Origin: Hyphomicrobiales bacterium
Lineage (GTDB): Bacteria; Pseudomonadota; Alphaproteobacteria; Rhizobiales; Rhizobiaceae
Reading direction: 5' to 3'
Assembly: GCA_900473185.1 (NCBI GenBank)
Contig: UCKU01000015.1
Location: 302,712-366,711 of the forward strand
Length of the DNA: 64,000 nucleotides
The notes below the pieces were generated by a model. It saw nothing but the letters and a program-made list of their open reading frames with translations, made no database searches and was not told the DNA's origin. Each line of letters starts with the position of its first letter. Within the stretch, counting starts at the first letter, position 1. Below, in pieces: positions 18,442 to 26,692 of the stretch. The position numbers were made by a program, and so were the translations under genes.

Positions 18442-19389
18442 TTAGCCACGCTTGCGCTCGATCGCATCCCACAACAGGCTTGCGATATCGGCGCCACCGA
18501 ACTTCTTCACTTCGCGGATGCCGGTCGGCGAGGTCACGTTGATCTCGGTCATATAATCGCCGATCACATCGATACCGACGAGCAGGAAGCCGCGTTCGCG
18601 CAGAGCCGGGCCGATGCGCTCGCAGATTTCCTTTTCGCGCGCCGTCAGTTCGGTCGCCTCGGCGCGGCCGCCGACATGCATGTTGGAGCGACTGTCATGC
18701 TCGGCCGGGACGCGATTGATGGCGCCGGCAAATTCGCCGTCGACGAGGATGATGCGCTTGTCGCCCTTGCGCACGTCAGGCAGGTACTGCTGAGCGATGA
18801 AAGGCTCGCGGAAGAGCTGGCCGAACATTTCGAGCAGCGAGGACAGGTTGCGATCGTCCTTGGTGGAATGGAAAACGCCGGCGCCGCCATTGCCGTAGAG
18901 CGGCTTCAGGATGATATCGCCCATCTCCTCGCGGAAGCGGCGGATCTCGCCCGGATCCTTGGTGATCAGTGTCTTCGGCATCAGGTCGGAAAATTCGGTG
19001 ACGAAGATCTTTTCCGGTGAGTTGCGCACCCAGGCCGGATCGTTGACGACGAGCGTCTTCGGATGGATGCGCTCCAGAAGATGCGTCGAGGTGATGTAGG
19101 ACATGTCGAAAGGCGGGTCCTGGCGCAGCAGGACGACATCCATAGTCGACAGGTCGATGCGCTCGGGCGCGCCGAGTTCATAGTGATCGCCCTTGACGTC
19201 GCGCAGAACCATCGGCTCGACGGCGGCATAGAGCTTGTCATCGCGGAAGCTCAGGCGATCGGGCGTGTAATGGAAGAGCTTGTAGCCACGCGCCTGAGCC
19301 TCAAGGCTCATGGCAAAGGTGGAATCGCCCGCAATATTGATGCCGGAGACATGGTCCATCTGGACCGCTACGTTCTTGATCTTGGCCAT
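18442..19389 (-). CDS. gshB: Glutathione synthetase
   Basis: ATP-grasp enzyme of 315 residues that joins gamma-glutamylcysteine and glycine to make glutathione. The N-terminal domain starts [21 protein letters not shown]. The central DPPFDMSYI and [12 protein letters not shown] segments bind substrate. The ATP-grasp lid and Mg-binding residues are in [32 protein letters not shown] and [21 protein letters not shown]. Length is normal for GshB. It fits a genome rich in glutathione transferases, four of which occur in this window. Confidence 0.96.
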   Translation of the reverse strand: MAKIKNVAVQMDHVSGINIAGDSTFAMSLEAQARGYKLFHYTPDRLSFRDDKLYAAVEPMVLRDVKGDHYELGAPERIDLSTMDVVLLRQDPPFDMSYITSTHLLERIHPKTLVVNDPAWVRNSPEKIFVTEFSDLMPKTLITKDPGEIRRFREEMGDIILKPLYGNGGAGVFHSTKDDRNLSSLLEMFGQLFREPFIAQQYLPDVRKGDKRIILVDGEFAGAINRVPAEHDSRSNMHVGGRAEATELTAREKEICERIGPALRERGFLLVGIDVIGDYMTEINVTSPTGIREVKKFGGADIASLLWDAIERKRG

Positions 19390-19485
19390 TTCCGTCCCTT
19401 GAGCTGATGCCGCCCAGATGTAGGTCGGTCAGGCGTCAAACGCAACGGTAATCAATGGCTTCGCGCGCCTCCGCTGGCGCAATTT

Positions 19486-19989
19486 TCAGGCCGCGATGCC
19501 GGTGCCGCCGCCGTTGCGCAAGAGGTTGCGCAGACGATAGGCAATGGCGAGCGGCTTCGGGAAAGGCTTGCGCAGGAAGGCGACCTTGCGGACGTAGTTG
19601 TCGACCCGCCAGTTCGCCCAGGTGCCGCCGGCAAAGAAAGCGACATCGCCCACCTGCAGCGTGCGTTCCAGGCCATCTTCGGTGGTGACGTGCACCTCGC
19701 CTTCGAGGATCATGACCGTCTCGTCCCAGCCGAAACGCCAGCGGAATTCGCCCGATGTGCAATCCCAGATCGCCGTCAGCGATGCTTCGTCATGGCCACG
19801 GGAATGTTCTGCCGTGCGCGCCTGCGGATTGCCGCTGATGATCCAGTCCGGATTGATCGGCGTCGACTTCAGCACCATGCCGTCGCTTGCCTGTGCAACG
19901 AACGATTTGCCTGATGGCTTCAACGCGGCGTAAGGCACGGACCGCGCTGCCATGGCGACGGCGGTTGCAAGCATCATCTTCAAGGCCAT
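19486..19989 (-). CDS. Cupin-domain protein with N-terminal signal or anchor
   Basis: Protein of 167 residues. The first 20 residues (MALKMMLATAVAMAARSVPY) are hydrophobic and could be a signal peptide. A DUF861/cupin_3-like barrel follows (about 65-140): IWDCTSGEFRWRFGWDETVMILEGEVHV, then LQVGDVAFFAGGTWANWRV. Cupins of this group resemble ureidoglycine or ethanolamine-related (EutQ) proteins, but no catabolic genes are nearby. The His-poor metal site (E in DETVMILEGE) makes enzymatic function uncertain. It lies upstream of gshB on the same strand, with a 96-bp gap. Confidence 0.75.
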   Translation of the reverse strand: MALKMMLATAVAMAARSVPYAALKPSGKSFVAQASDGMVLKSTPINPDWIISGNPQARTAEHSRGHDEASLTAIWDCTSGEFRWRFGWDETVMILEGEVHVTTEDGLERTLQVGDVAFFAGGTWANWRVDNYVRKVAFLRKPFPKPLAIAYRLRNLLRNGGGTGIAA

Positions 19990-20124
19990 GAATTACCCCC
20001 AGTTTGCTACCCCTAGCTCAGCCGTGGATAACAAAAGAGTCGTAAAAGGCCGTTCAAGCATACGCTAAAATTTTAACGAAAGCTTGTTCGTCAGTTTTTA
20101 GGCGCCTGCGGAATTTAGCGAACC

Positions 20125-20493
20125 CTAGAAGGCATCCGGGAAATGACGAGGCAGTTTTCCCGGCAATATCGCAACGATATCATAGCGCTGTGAAAGCCGG
20201 GCATAGTCCCGCTGGCGGGCGAGCCAGAGATCGCTCGCAGCCCGGATGCGTTTTTGCGAGGCGTAGGACACAGCATCCACCGCGCCCGTTTCGTCAGCGC
20301 GCGCCTTGACCTCGACAAAGACGGCCAGATCTCCCTTACGAGCGATGATATCGATCTCGCCGAGCTTCGTTTTGTAGCGCATGACGAGAATGCGATAGCC
20401 TTTCAGCATCAGGAAAATGGCGGCGATATATTCTGCCGTCGCGCCGCGACGCAGCGCCTTTCTTCTGCGGAGTGTGGCTTCGCCGTCAGCCAT
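20125..20493 (-). CDS. YraN family endonuclease-like protein (UPF0102)
   Basis: Small protein of 122 residues with the restriction-endonuclease-like core of the YraN family: GATAEYIAAIFLMLKGYRILVMRYKTKLGEIDIIARKGDLAVFVEVKAR gives the E, GEID and E-V-K catalytic pattern. The C-terminal ASQKRIRAASDLWLARQ is also conserved. The function in bacteria is unsettled; Holliday-junction-resolvase-like activity is suspected from fold. Its start overlaps the rsmI stop by 8 bp, a gene order (rsmI-yraN) common in proteobacteria, including one where gshB follows downstream as here. Confidence 0.9.
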   Translation of the reverse strand: MADGEATLRRRKALRRGATAEYIAAIFLMLKGYRILVMRYKTKLGEIDIIARKGDLAVFVEVKARADETGAVDAVSYASQKRIRAASDLWLARQRDYARLSQRYDIVAILPGKLPRHFPDAF

Positions 20494-21415
20494 TCGCCGC
20501 CTTCATGTCGAGAAGCTTCTGATAGAGCACCTTGCGTGGCAGGCCAGTCAAGCGGGCAGCCTCGGTCGCGGCCTTGGCTGTCGGCAGGGATTTTGCGAGA
20601 TCGATGAGAACCGCGTCGACATCGGCTTCGGTGGCGGGCTGCTCTTTCGGCGGGCCGATCACCAGCACGATCTCGCCCTTCACATTGTCATGCTCTTCAT
20701 AGTGGGCCGCGAGTTCTGCAAGCGTGCCGCGGCGGAATTCCTCGTAGGTCTTCGTCAGTTCGCGGCAAACCGACGCCTCGCGTTCGGCGCCGAGTACATC
20801 GGCAGCAGCCAACAGCGTTGCGCCGATGCGATGGGGCGATTCGAAGAAGATCAGTGTAGCCGGTGCGTTTGCGACTTCTGCGAGACGGTCGCGGCGGGCC
20901 TTGTCCTTGGTAGGCAGGAAACCGGCAAAGAGAAAGGCGTCGTTCGGGAGTCCTGAGCCGACGAGGGCCGCAAGCGGCGCGGAAGCGCCGGGAATGGGGA
21001 TAACGCGGTGACCTGCCTCGATTGCCTGCTGCGCCAGGCGATAGCCAGGATCGGAGACGAGCGGCGTGCCGGCATCGGAAACGAGCGCCACCGACTTGCC
21101 GGCTTCGAGCGCCTGCAGGAGCCTCGGCCCGGCCTCATCGGCATTGTGTTCATGATAGGCGAAGGGGCGGTTCTGGATGCCGTAACGATCGAGCAGGACG
21201 CGGGTAACGCGGGTATCCTCGCAGGCCAGGACATCTGCACCGGCAAGCGTTTCCAGCGCCCGCAGCGTGATATCGCCGAGATTGCCGATCGGTGTTGCGA
21301 CGAGATAAAGAGCCGGTTCGAGCGGGCGCGCCGGCACCGCGATATTATGCAGGCGAAAGCCGCGCCGGGCGCCGGTTTCCGCTGTCGTCTCTTCCGTCAT
21401 GTCATTCGCTTTCAT
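20486..21415 (-). CDS. rsmI: 16S rRNA (cytidine1402-2'-O)-methyltransferase
   Basis: SAM-dependent tetrapyrrole-methylase-fold enzyme of 309 residues that 2'-O-methylates C1402 in the 16S rRNA decoding centre. Diagnostic segments: LYLVATPIGNLGDITLRALETL (about 37-58), CEDTRVTRVLLDRYGI, SDAGTPLVSDPGYRL and IPGASAPLAALVGSGLP (the SAM pocket), and FFESPHRIGATL. ATG 21400 is an alternative start five codons in. It is the first gene of the rsmI-yraN pair. Confidence 0.95.
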   Translation of the reverse strand: MKANDMTEETTAETGARRGFRLHNIAVPARPLEPALYLVATPIGNLGDITLRALETLAGADVLACEDTRVTRVLLDRYGIQNRPFAYHEHNADEAGPRLLQALEAGKSVALVSDAGTPLVSDPGYRLAQQAIEAGHRVIPIPGASAPLAALVGSGLPNDAFLFAGFLPTKDKARRDRLAEVANAPATLIFFESPHRIGATLLAAADVLGAEREASVCRELTKTYEEFRRGTLAELAAHYEEHDNVKGEIVLVIGPPKEQPATEADVDAVLIDLAKSLPTAKAATEAARLTGLPRKVLYQKLLDMKAANG

Positions 21416-21647
21416 TCCGCCGGCCTCTTCCCTTTATGGGCGAGCGGTGTGGCTTCGACAAGGGCCGCAATTTCTGTGAGCATTGCATCGCAAAACGGCA
21501 TTTGCGGGCCTGCGGGCAGCCATGCCTCTTGCAATCGCCGGCAAAGTTCTGCCATTTTGCCCGTCCACTCCCCTCTCCCAAAGGGGAAAGCAGTGACGCG
21601 GCGCTTCCGGGCGCCCGGACAATAAAGGTCGAAAGCGGTAGCATCCC

Positions 21648-22766
21648 ATGCGTATTACTATTGAGCGGTCAAACCTTTTGAAGTCGCTGAACCACGTGCA
21701 CCGCGTGGTCGAACGCCGCAACACGATCCCGATCCTGTCCAACGTGCTGTTGAAGGCCGATGGGCAGAGCCTCGACATGAAGGCGACCGACCTCGATCTG
21801 GAAATCACCGAAGCGACGCCTGCCAATGTCGAGCAGGCCGGCGCCACCACCGTTCCCGCCCATCTTCTTTACGACATCGTGCGCAAGCTTCCGGATGGCG
21901 CGGAAGTGCTGCTTGCCACCTCCCAGGATGGCGGCTCGATGACCGTTCAGTCCGGCCGTTCGAAGTTCTCGCTGCAGTGCCTGCCGGAATCCGACTTCCC
22001 GGATCTGACCGCCGGAACCTTCACGCATTCCTTCAAGCTCAAGGCGAGCGATCTGAAGATGCTGATCGACCGTACGCAGTTTGCGATCTCGACCGAGGAA
22101 ACCCGCTACTATCTGAACGGTATCTTCTTCCACACGATCGAAAGCGGCGGAGACCTGAAGCTGCGCGCCGTTGCGACCGACGGCCACCGTCTGGCCCGCG
22201 CAGATGTCGATGCCCCCTCCGGCTCAGAAGGCATGCCCGGCATCATCATTCCGCGCAAGACGGTAGGCGAGCTGCAGAAGCTGGTCGATACGCCTGACGC
22301 GATCGTTACCGTTGAAGTTTCTGATGCCAAGATCCGGGTCACCCTCAGCTCCATCGTCATGACCTCGAAGCTGATCGATGGCACCTTCCCCGACTACCAG
22401 CGCGTCATCCCGACCAATAACGACAAGGAAATGCGTGTCGACTGCACGAGCTTCGCGCAGGCCGTCGACCGCGTCTCCACCATTTCTTCCGAACGTGGCC
22501 GCGCCGTGAAGCTCGCGCTCTCCGATGGTCAGCTTCTGCTCACCGTCAACAATCCGGATTCCGGCAGCGCAACGGAAGAAGTCGCCGTCGGCTATGATAC
22601 GGATCCGATGGAAATCGGCTTCAATGCCAAGTACCTGCTTGACATCACCGCGCAGCTTTCCGGCGACGAGGCGATCTTCCTTCTGGCCGATGCGGGTTCG
22701 CCGACACTCGTGCGTGACACCGCTGGCGATGACGCGCTCTACGTGCTGATGCCGATGCGCGTTTAA
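21648..22766 (+). CDS. dnaN: DNA polymerase III subunit beta (sliding clamp)
   Basis: Ring-forming processivity clamp of 372 residues with three repeated clamp domains (about 1-120, 128-245, 247-372). Typical segments: MRITIERSNLLKSLNHVHRVVERRNTIPIL-like opening (first residues), FSLQCLPESDFPDL, FAISTEETRYYLNGI, and the C-terminal DDALYVLMPMRV, which forms part of the peptide-binding pocket. It is not next to dnaA here, as is usual in Rhizobiales, where dnaN sits away from the origin-proximal dnaA. It is divergent from rsmI. Confidence 0.97.
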   Translation: MRITIERSNLLKSLNHVHRVVERRNTIPILSNVLLKADGQSLDMKATDLDLEITEATPANVEQAGATTVPAHLLYDIVRKLPDGAEVLLATSQDGGSMTVQSGRSKFSLQCLPESDFPDLTAGTFTHSFKLKASDLKMLIDRTQFAISTEETRYYLNGIFFHTIESGGDLKLRAVATDGHRLARADVDAPSGSEGMPGIIIPRKTVGELQKLVDTPDAIVTVEVSDAKIRVTLSSIVMTSKLIDGTFPDYQRVIPTNNDKEMRVDCTSFAQAVDRVSTISSERGRAVKLALSDGQLLLTVNNPDSGSATEEVAVGYDTDPMEIGFNAKYLLDITAQLSGDEAIFLLADAGSPTLVRDTAGDDALYVLMPMRV

Positions 22767-22877
22767 ACGCGCGTCGCTTTTGCGGTTGAAACTTTCCTGA
22801 TCGCGACATCGCCTCTTGTTTTTGCTTCCCCCTCCTGCAATTAAGGGAAAGTTGACCGGCAGGCATGGGAGGACGGC

Positions 22878-23471
22878 ATGGCATTGCGGCTCAAGGAACG
22901 GCTCGGCAGGAAGTTTGACGAGGAGATCCGCTTCTTCAAGGGCATGATGCAGGGGCCGAAGACCGTCGGCTCCATCGTTCCGACTTCCTCGATCACTGCC
23001 CGCAAGATGGCAAGCGTCGCAAATCCGCATTCGCACCTGCCCGTGCTCGAACTCGGTCCCGGCACCGGCGCCATCACCAAGGCGATCCTTGCCCATGGCG
23101 TGAAGCCGGAAAAGCTCGTCGCCATCGAATATTCGACGGATTTCTACGAACACCTTATGCGGCTTTACCCCGGCGTTAGCTTCATCAACGGCGATGCCTT
23201 TGATCTCGACAAAACGCTCGGCTCGCTCAAGGACCAGAAATTCGATTCTGTTATTTCGGGCATACCGCTCCTGAACTTCCCCATGCAGGCGCGCATTGCG
23301 CTCTTGGAAAGCCTGCTTGACCGCATGCCGGCTGGTCGGCCGATGGTGCAGATCTCTTATGGCGCGGTTTCGCCGATCGTCGCCAATGCCGATCGGTACA
23401 ACATTCATCATTTTGATTTCATCGTGCGCAATATTCCTCCAGCTCAACTCTGGATCTATCGGCGCGGATAA
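22878..23471 (+). CDS. pmtA: Phospholipid N-methyltransferase
   Basis: Soluble, membrane-associated SAM-dependent enzyme of 197 residues that trimethylates phosphatidylethanolamine to phosphatidylcholine. The opening RLKERLGRKFDEEIRFFKGM and PKTVGSIVPTSS are characteristic of the Sinorhizobium/Agrobacterium-type PmtA. The SAM motif is VLELGPGTGAITKAIL and the post-motif is SGIPLLNFP. Length is close to the known rhizobial enzyme. Phosphatidylcholine is needed for symbiosis or virulence in Rhizobiaceae. Its stop is directly followed by the ATG of the next gene. Confidence 0.93.
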   Translation: MALRLKERLGRKFDEEIRFFKGMMQGPKTVGSIVPTSSITARKMASVANPHSHLPVLELGPGTGAITKAILAHGVKPEKLVAIEYSTDFYEHLMRLYPGVSFINGDAFDLDKTLGSLKDQKFDSVISGIPLLNFPMQARIALLESLLDRMPAGRPMVQISYGAVSPIVANADRYNIHHFDFIVRNIPPAQLWIYRRG

Positions 23472-24053
23472 ATGTTTGGACTTTATATCACCCACCCTCA
23501 GGTCAAGATCGACCCGCAGGTTCCCGTTCCCAAGTGGGGTCTTTCCGAGATCGGCGCCGAGCGCGCCCATAAGGCTGCTTCGAGCGACTGGGCGAAGCGG
23601 CTGACCCGCATCGTCTCCAGCGATGAGACGAAGGCGATCGAGACGGCGGAAATCCTTGCTGCGGCCTCGGGCGTGAAAATCGAGATCGTGCATGGCATGC
23701 ACGAAAACGACCGCTCCGCCACCGGCTTCCTGCCGCCCGACAAGTTCGAGGAGGCGGCCAACTGGTTCTTCGCCCACCCGCTGGAGAGCTTCAGGGGCTG
23801 GGAGCGAGCCGCCGATGCGCAGACCCGCATCGTCTCTGCCGTCGAGACCATCCTATCCTCACATGAGGCGAATGCGCCGATCGCCTTTGTCGGGCATGGG
23901 GGCGTTGGAACGCTGCTCAAATGCCATCTGATGGGCGCACCGATTGCGCGCGATCGCGACCAGCCAGGCGGTGGTGGCAATCTCTATGCTTTCGGCCTTG
24001 CGGATCGGCGCTTATCATGCGACTGGACACCCATTGAAGACTGGCGGGGATGA
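23472..24053 (+). CDS. Histidine-phosphatase-superfamily protein with altered RHG motif
   Basis: Protein of 193 residues with the phosphoglycerate-mutase/acid-phosphatase fold. The N-terminal catalytic motif, normally L-x-R-H-G, reads LYITHPQV: the presumed phospho-acceptor histidine (H8) is kept, but the flanking Arg and Gly are Thr and Pro. RIVSSDETKAIETAEILA supplies the usual second arginine region (S-D-E-T in place of the more common S-P-x-x-R-x-x-E-T), and FVGHGGVGTLL supplies the second catalytic His. It starts immediately after the pmtA stop and is followed 6 bp later by pyrF, so it is probably translated from the same message. The substrate is unknown. Confidence 0.82.
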   Translation: MFGLYITHPQVKIDPQVPVPKWGLSEIGAERAHKAASSDWAKRLTRIVSSDETKAIETAEILAAASGVKIEIVHGMHENDRSATGFLPPDKFEEAANWFFAHPLESFRGWERAADAQTRIVSAVETILSSHEANAPIAFVGHGGVGTLLKCHLMGAPIARDRDQPGGGGNLYAFGLADRRLSCDWTPIEDWRG

Positions 24054-24059
24054 TTTGAG

Positions 24060-24767
24060 ATGGACGCACGCGAGCGGTTGATCGTCGGGCTTGATGTTCC
24101 AACGATTGGCGAAGCGGAAAACATTGTTTCCACGCTCGGCGACGACATTCTCTTCTACAAGATCGGCTACCAGCTCGTCTTTGCCGGCGGGCTGGAATTT
24201 GCTCGCGATCTCGCTGCCAGTGGCAAGAAGATCTTCCTCGACATGAAACTGCTCGACATCGACAACACGGTCGCATCCGGTGTCGAGAACATCGCCAAGA
24301 TGGGCATGTCGATGCTGACGCTGCACGCCTATCCGAAAGCAATGAAGGCCGCTGTCGAGGCGGCCAAGGGCTCCGGCCTCTGCCTGCTCGGCGTGACCGT
24401 GCTGACCTCCATGGATGCCGAGGACCTCGTCGAGGCCGGCTATCAATACGATCCGAAAACGCTGGTCGCGCGGCGTGCTGAACAGGCGCGCATTGCCGGC
24501 ATGGGTGGTATCGTCTGCTCTGCCGAAGAATCAGCCAGCGTCCGCGAGATTGTCGGACCTGATATGGCGATCGTCACCCCGGGCATCCGCCCGACAGGCT
24601 CCGAGAAGGGCGATCAGAAGCGGGTGATGACGCCTTCGGATGCACTGAAGGCCGGCTCCACCCATCTCGTCGTCGCCCGGCCGATCGTCAAGGCGCCGGA
24701 GCCGCGGGAAGCGGCCCGCGCAATCCTCAATGAAATGGTTGCCGCGCTCTGGCCGGCGAACCGCTGA
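24060..24767 (+). CDS. pyrF: Orotidine 5'-phosphate decarboxylase
   Basis: TIM-barrel enzyme of 235 residues that makes UMP in the last step of pyrimidine synthesis. The active-site tetrad is visible: K34 in YKIGYQL, then D61, K63 and D66 in [12 protein letters not shown]. The phosphate-binding segments [16 protein letters not shown] and [21 protein letters not shown] are intact. It follows the phosphatase-like gene by 6 bp and precedes the DUF1330 gene by 25 bp. Confidence 0.96.
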   Translation: MDARERLIVGLDVPTIGEAENIVSTLGDDILFYKIGYQLVFAGGLEFARDLAASGKKIFLDMKLLDIDNTVASGVENIAKMGMSMLTLHAYPKAMKAAVEAAKGSGLCLLGVTVLTSMDAEDLVEAGYQYDPKTLVARRAEQARIAGMGGIVCSAEESASVREIVGPDMAIVTPGIRPTGSEKGDQKRVMTPSDALKAGSTHLVVARPIVKAPEPREAARAILNEMVAALWPANR

Positions 24768-24792
24768 CACATCCGCTGAAGGGGAGATAAAA

Positions 24793-25080
24793 ATGCCCAA
24801 GGGATACTGGATTGCTCGCGTCGATGTGCGAGACCTCGAGCGCTACAAAGATTACGTCGCAACCGCAAAGCCTGCCTTCGAGAAGTATGGTGCGAACTTC
24901 CTCGCCCGCGGCGGCGCGATCACCGAACTCGAAGGCAAAGCACGCGCCCGCAACGTCGTCATCGAGTTTCCCTCGATGCAGCATGCCGTCGACTGCTATA
25001 ATTCGCCTGAATACCAGGCCGCCGCAAAAATCCGCCATGAGGTGGCTGATGCGGAAATGGTCGTGGTCGAAGGCGTCTGA
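24793..25080 (+). CDS. DUF1330 dimeric alpha-beta barrel protein
   Basis: Small cytoplasmic protein of 95 residues, all in one DUF1330 domain: MPKGYWIARVDVRDLERYKDY, then KYGANFLARGGAITELEGK and PSMQHAVDCYNSPEYQAA. These match the conserved glycine-rich turn and the W/Y-S-x-E-Y-Q segment. ATG 24793 follows GGGGAG (24781-24786). It is likely co-transcribed with pyrF. Members have no established function; the ferredoxin-like fold suggests a dimeric binding or monooxygenase-like role. Confidence 0.88.
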   Translation: MPKGYWIARVDVRDLERYKDYVATAKPAFEKYGANFLARGGAITELEGKARARNVVIEFPSMQHAVDCYNSPEYQAAAKIRHEVADAEMVVVEGV

Positions 25081-25190
25081 GCCAGTTTCGAACGGGTAAG
25101 AACTGCGGCGCGATGGCCCTTCTCGTCGCGTCGGTATTCGGCTAAGACGAAAACAATCACAGCATTTCAAAGCCTTTCGAGGAGCCTGCC

Positions 25191-26171
25191 ATGACCCTTG
25201 CCAACCTGCCGCCGCTCGTTACCGTGTTCGGAGGGTCCGGCTTCATCGGCAGACATGTCGTGCGTGTACTGGCCAAGCGCGGCTATCGCATCCGCGTTGC
25301 CGTGCGCCGCCCCGACCTTGCCGGCTTCCTGCAGCCGCTCGGCAATGTCGGCCAGATCTCTTTGGTACAGGCCAACCTGCGCTACCGCAACTCGATCGAC
25401 CGCGCTGTCGAAGGCGCCGATCACGTCATCAATTGTGTCGGCATCCTCTTCGAGAGCGGCCGCAACACCTTCGACGCTGTGCAGGAATTTGGCGGCCGCG
25501 CAGTAGCCGAGGCCGCCCGCAACGTCGGTGCTACGCTGACACACATTTCCGCCATCGGCGCGAACGCCGGTTCGAACTCCAACTACGGCCGCACCAAGGG
25601 CCGTGCGGAAGCCGCCATCCTGTCGATCAAGCCGGATGCGATCATCTTCCGCCCGTCGGTCGTCTTCGGCCCGGAGGACAGCTTCTTCAACAAGTTCGCC
25701 GATATGGCGCGCACGTTCCCGGTCCTTCCGCTCGTCGGCGGCGGCAAGACGAAGTTCCAGCCCGTGTATGTCGAGGATGTCGCGGAGGCCGTTGCCCGCG
25801 CCGTCGACGGCAAGGTCGAAGGCGGCAAGACCTATGAACTCGGCGGTCCTGAGGTCCTGACCTTCCGCGAATGTCTCGAAACCATACTCAAGGTTACGGT
25901 CCGCAAGAATCGGCTCATTTCCCTTCCCTTCAGCATCGCATCGCTGATCGGCAGCATCGCCTCGCTCGTGCCGTTCATCGCGCCGCCGATCACGCCGGAC
26001 CAAGTCAAGCTTTTGAAGCACGACAACGTCGTTTCGAAGGCAGCCGAAGCCGAGGGCCGCACACTGAAGGGCCTCGGCATCACGCCGACGATGGCGACTT
26101 CGGTGCTCGACTCCTACCTCGTGCAGTATCGTCCGCACGGCCAGTATACCGGCTCCGGCAAGGCTGCCTGA
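25191..26171 (+). CDS. NDUFA9-like complex I subunit / NAD(P)-binding SDR protein
   Basis: Extended-SDR-like protein of 326 residues. The Rossmann motif is TVFGGSGFIGRHVVRVLAKRGYRIRVAVRRP (about 12-42), followed by VEGADHVINCVGILFESG and SNYGRTKGRAEAAIL with the usual Y-x-x-x-K spacing. The C-terminal region (GGPEVLTFRECLETIL, then a hydrophobic stretch SIASLIGSIASLVPFIAPPI) matches alphaproteobacterial homologues of the mitochondrial accessory subunit NDUFA9. It is therefore likely tied to NADH dehydrogenase or quinone reduction, though no nuo gene is nearby. A strong terminator follows at 26191. Confidence 0.88.
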   Translation: MTLANLPPLVTVFGGSGFIGRHVVRVLAKRGYRIRVAVRRPDLAGFLQPLGNVGQISLVQANLRYRNSIDRAVEGADHVINCVGILFESGRNTFDAVQEFGGRAVAEAARNVGATLTHISAIGANAGSNSNYGRTKGRAEAAILSIKPDAIIFRPSVVFGPEDSFFNKFADMARTFPVLPLVGGGKTKFQPVYVEDVAEAVARAVDGKVEGGKTYELGGPEVLTFRECLETILKVTVRKNRLISLPFSIASLIGSIASLVPFIAPPITPDQVKLLKHDNVVSKAAEAEGRTLKGLGITPTMATSVLDSYLVQYRPHGQYTGSGKAA

Positions 26172-26190
26172 TCAATCGATAGGACACAAT

Positions 26191-26228
26191 TCAAACGCCG
26201 TTCGCGAGCTTTCGCGGGCGGCGTTTTC
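26191..26228 (+). terminator. Rho-independent terminator after the NDUFA9-like gene
   Basis: AAACGCCG and CGGCGTTT form an 8-bp outer stem enclosing a smaller CGCGA/TCGCG stem, followed by TTTTCC. It lies 20 bp past the stop codon. The symmetry also allows function on the other strand. Confidence 0.75.
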
Positions 26229-26456
26229 CATTTTCGCGGGGCGCCAATCCGGCGCAAGCCTGGCGTGTTACACCGCATCTCATATTGTGTGACGTTGCAT
26301 AAAAGACGCATAGGAAATTTAGTGGAATTAACACCAAATTTAGCAGGAACATTTATTGCTATTTGCCACTCCACTGACTAAACACCCCCGCGCGTCTCCA
26401 GACAGACTCAAGGCGCCTCGCAGGCGTGCGGCAATCACTGTGAAAGGCTATTTCTG

Positions 26457-26609
26457 ATGGGTAAGTCAATCGCGCTTCTTTTTGCGTGTGCGGCACTGGT
26501 AATCCTCGCAGGCTCCTTCATTGCGCCGGGCTCCGTCGCAGCGGTGAAGGGCAGTTGCTCGCCGGCTTACGGCGTCGATCCCTGCTCAACGGCCTCCATC
26601 ACCCACTAA
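26457..26609 (+). CDS. Small secreted cysteine-containing peptide, 50 aa, hypothetical
   Basis: Short gene of 50 codons with a convincing signal peptide: MGKSIALLFACAALVILAGSF followed by IAPGSVAA, with cleavage plausible after VAA (residue 29). The mature peptide would be only about 21 residues (VKGSCSPAYGVDPCSTASITH) containing two cysteines ten apart that could form one disulfide; a C at position 11 lies inside the signal. AAAGG at 26443-26447 is a fair Shine-Dalgarno, and a strong terminator follows 2 bp after the stop, which argues for a real transcription unit. No function is recognised. Confidence 0.65.
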   Translation: MGKSIALLFACAALVILAGSFIAPGSVAAVKGSCSPAYGVDPCSTASITH

Positions 26610-26610
26610 C

Positions 26611-26646
26611 AAAAAAGCCGGTCCTTTCGAACCGGCTTCATTTTTT
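26611..26646. terminator. Bidirectional rho-independent terminator
   Basis: AAAAAAGCCGGT, loop CCTTTCGA, ACCGGCTT then CATTTTTT. An 8-bp GC-rich stem is flanked by A and T tracts, so it can end both the small secreted peptide gene (plus strand) and uppP (minus strand). Confidence 0.9.
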
Positions 26647-26692
26647 CTCCCGGCGCGAGCGATACATATCGCTCACTCGCGTGTCCGGTGAC

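Noticed and set aside
22224-23777. A 517-codon minus-strand open frame across dnaN, pmtA and the phosphatase gene
   Set aside because: It crosses three genes with definite family motifs on the other strand and has an Arg/Asp-rich composition typical of GC-rich shadow frames.
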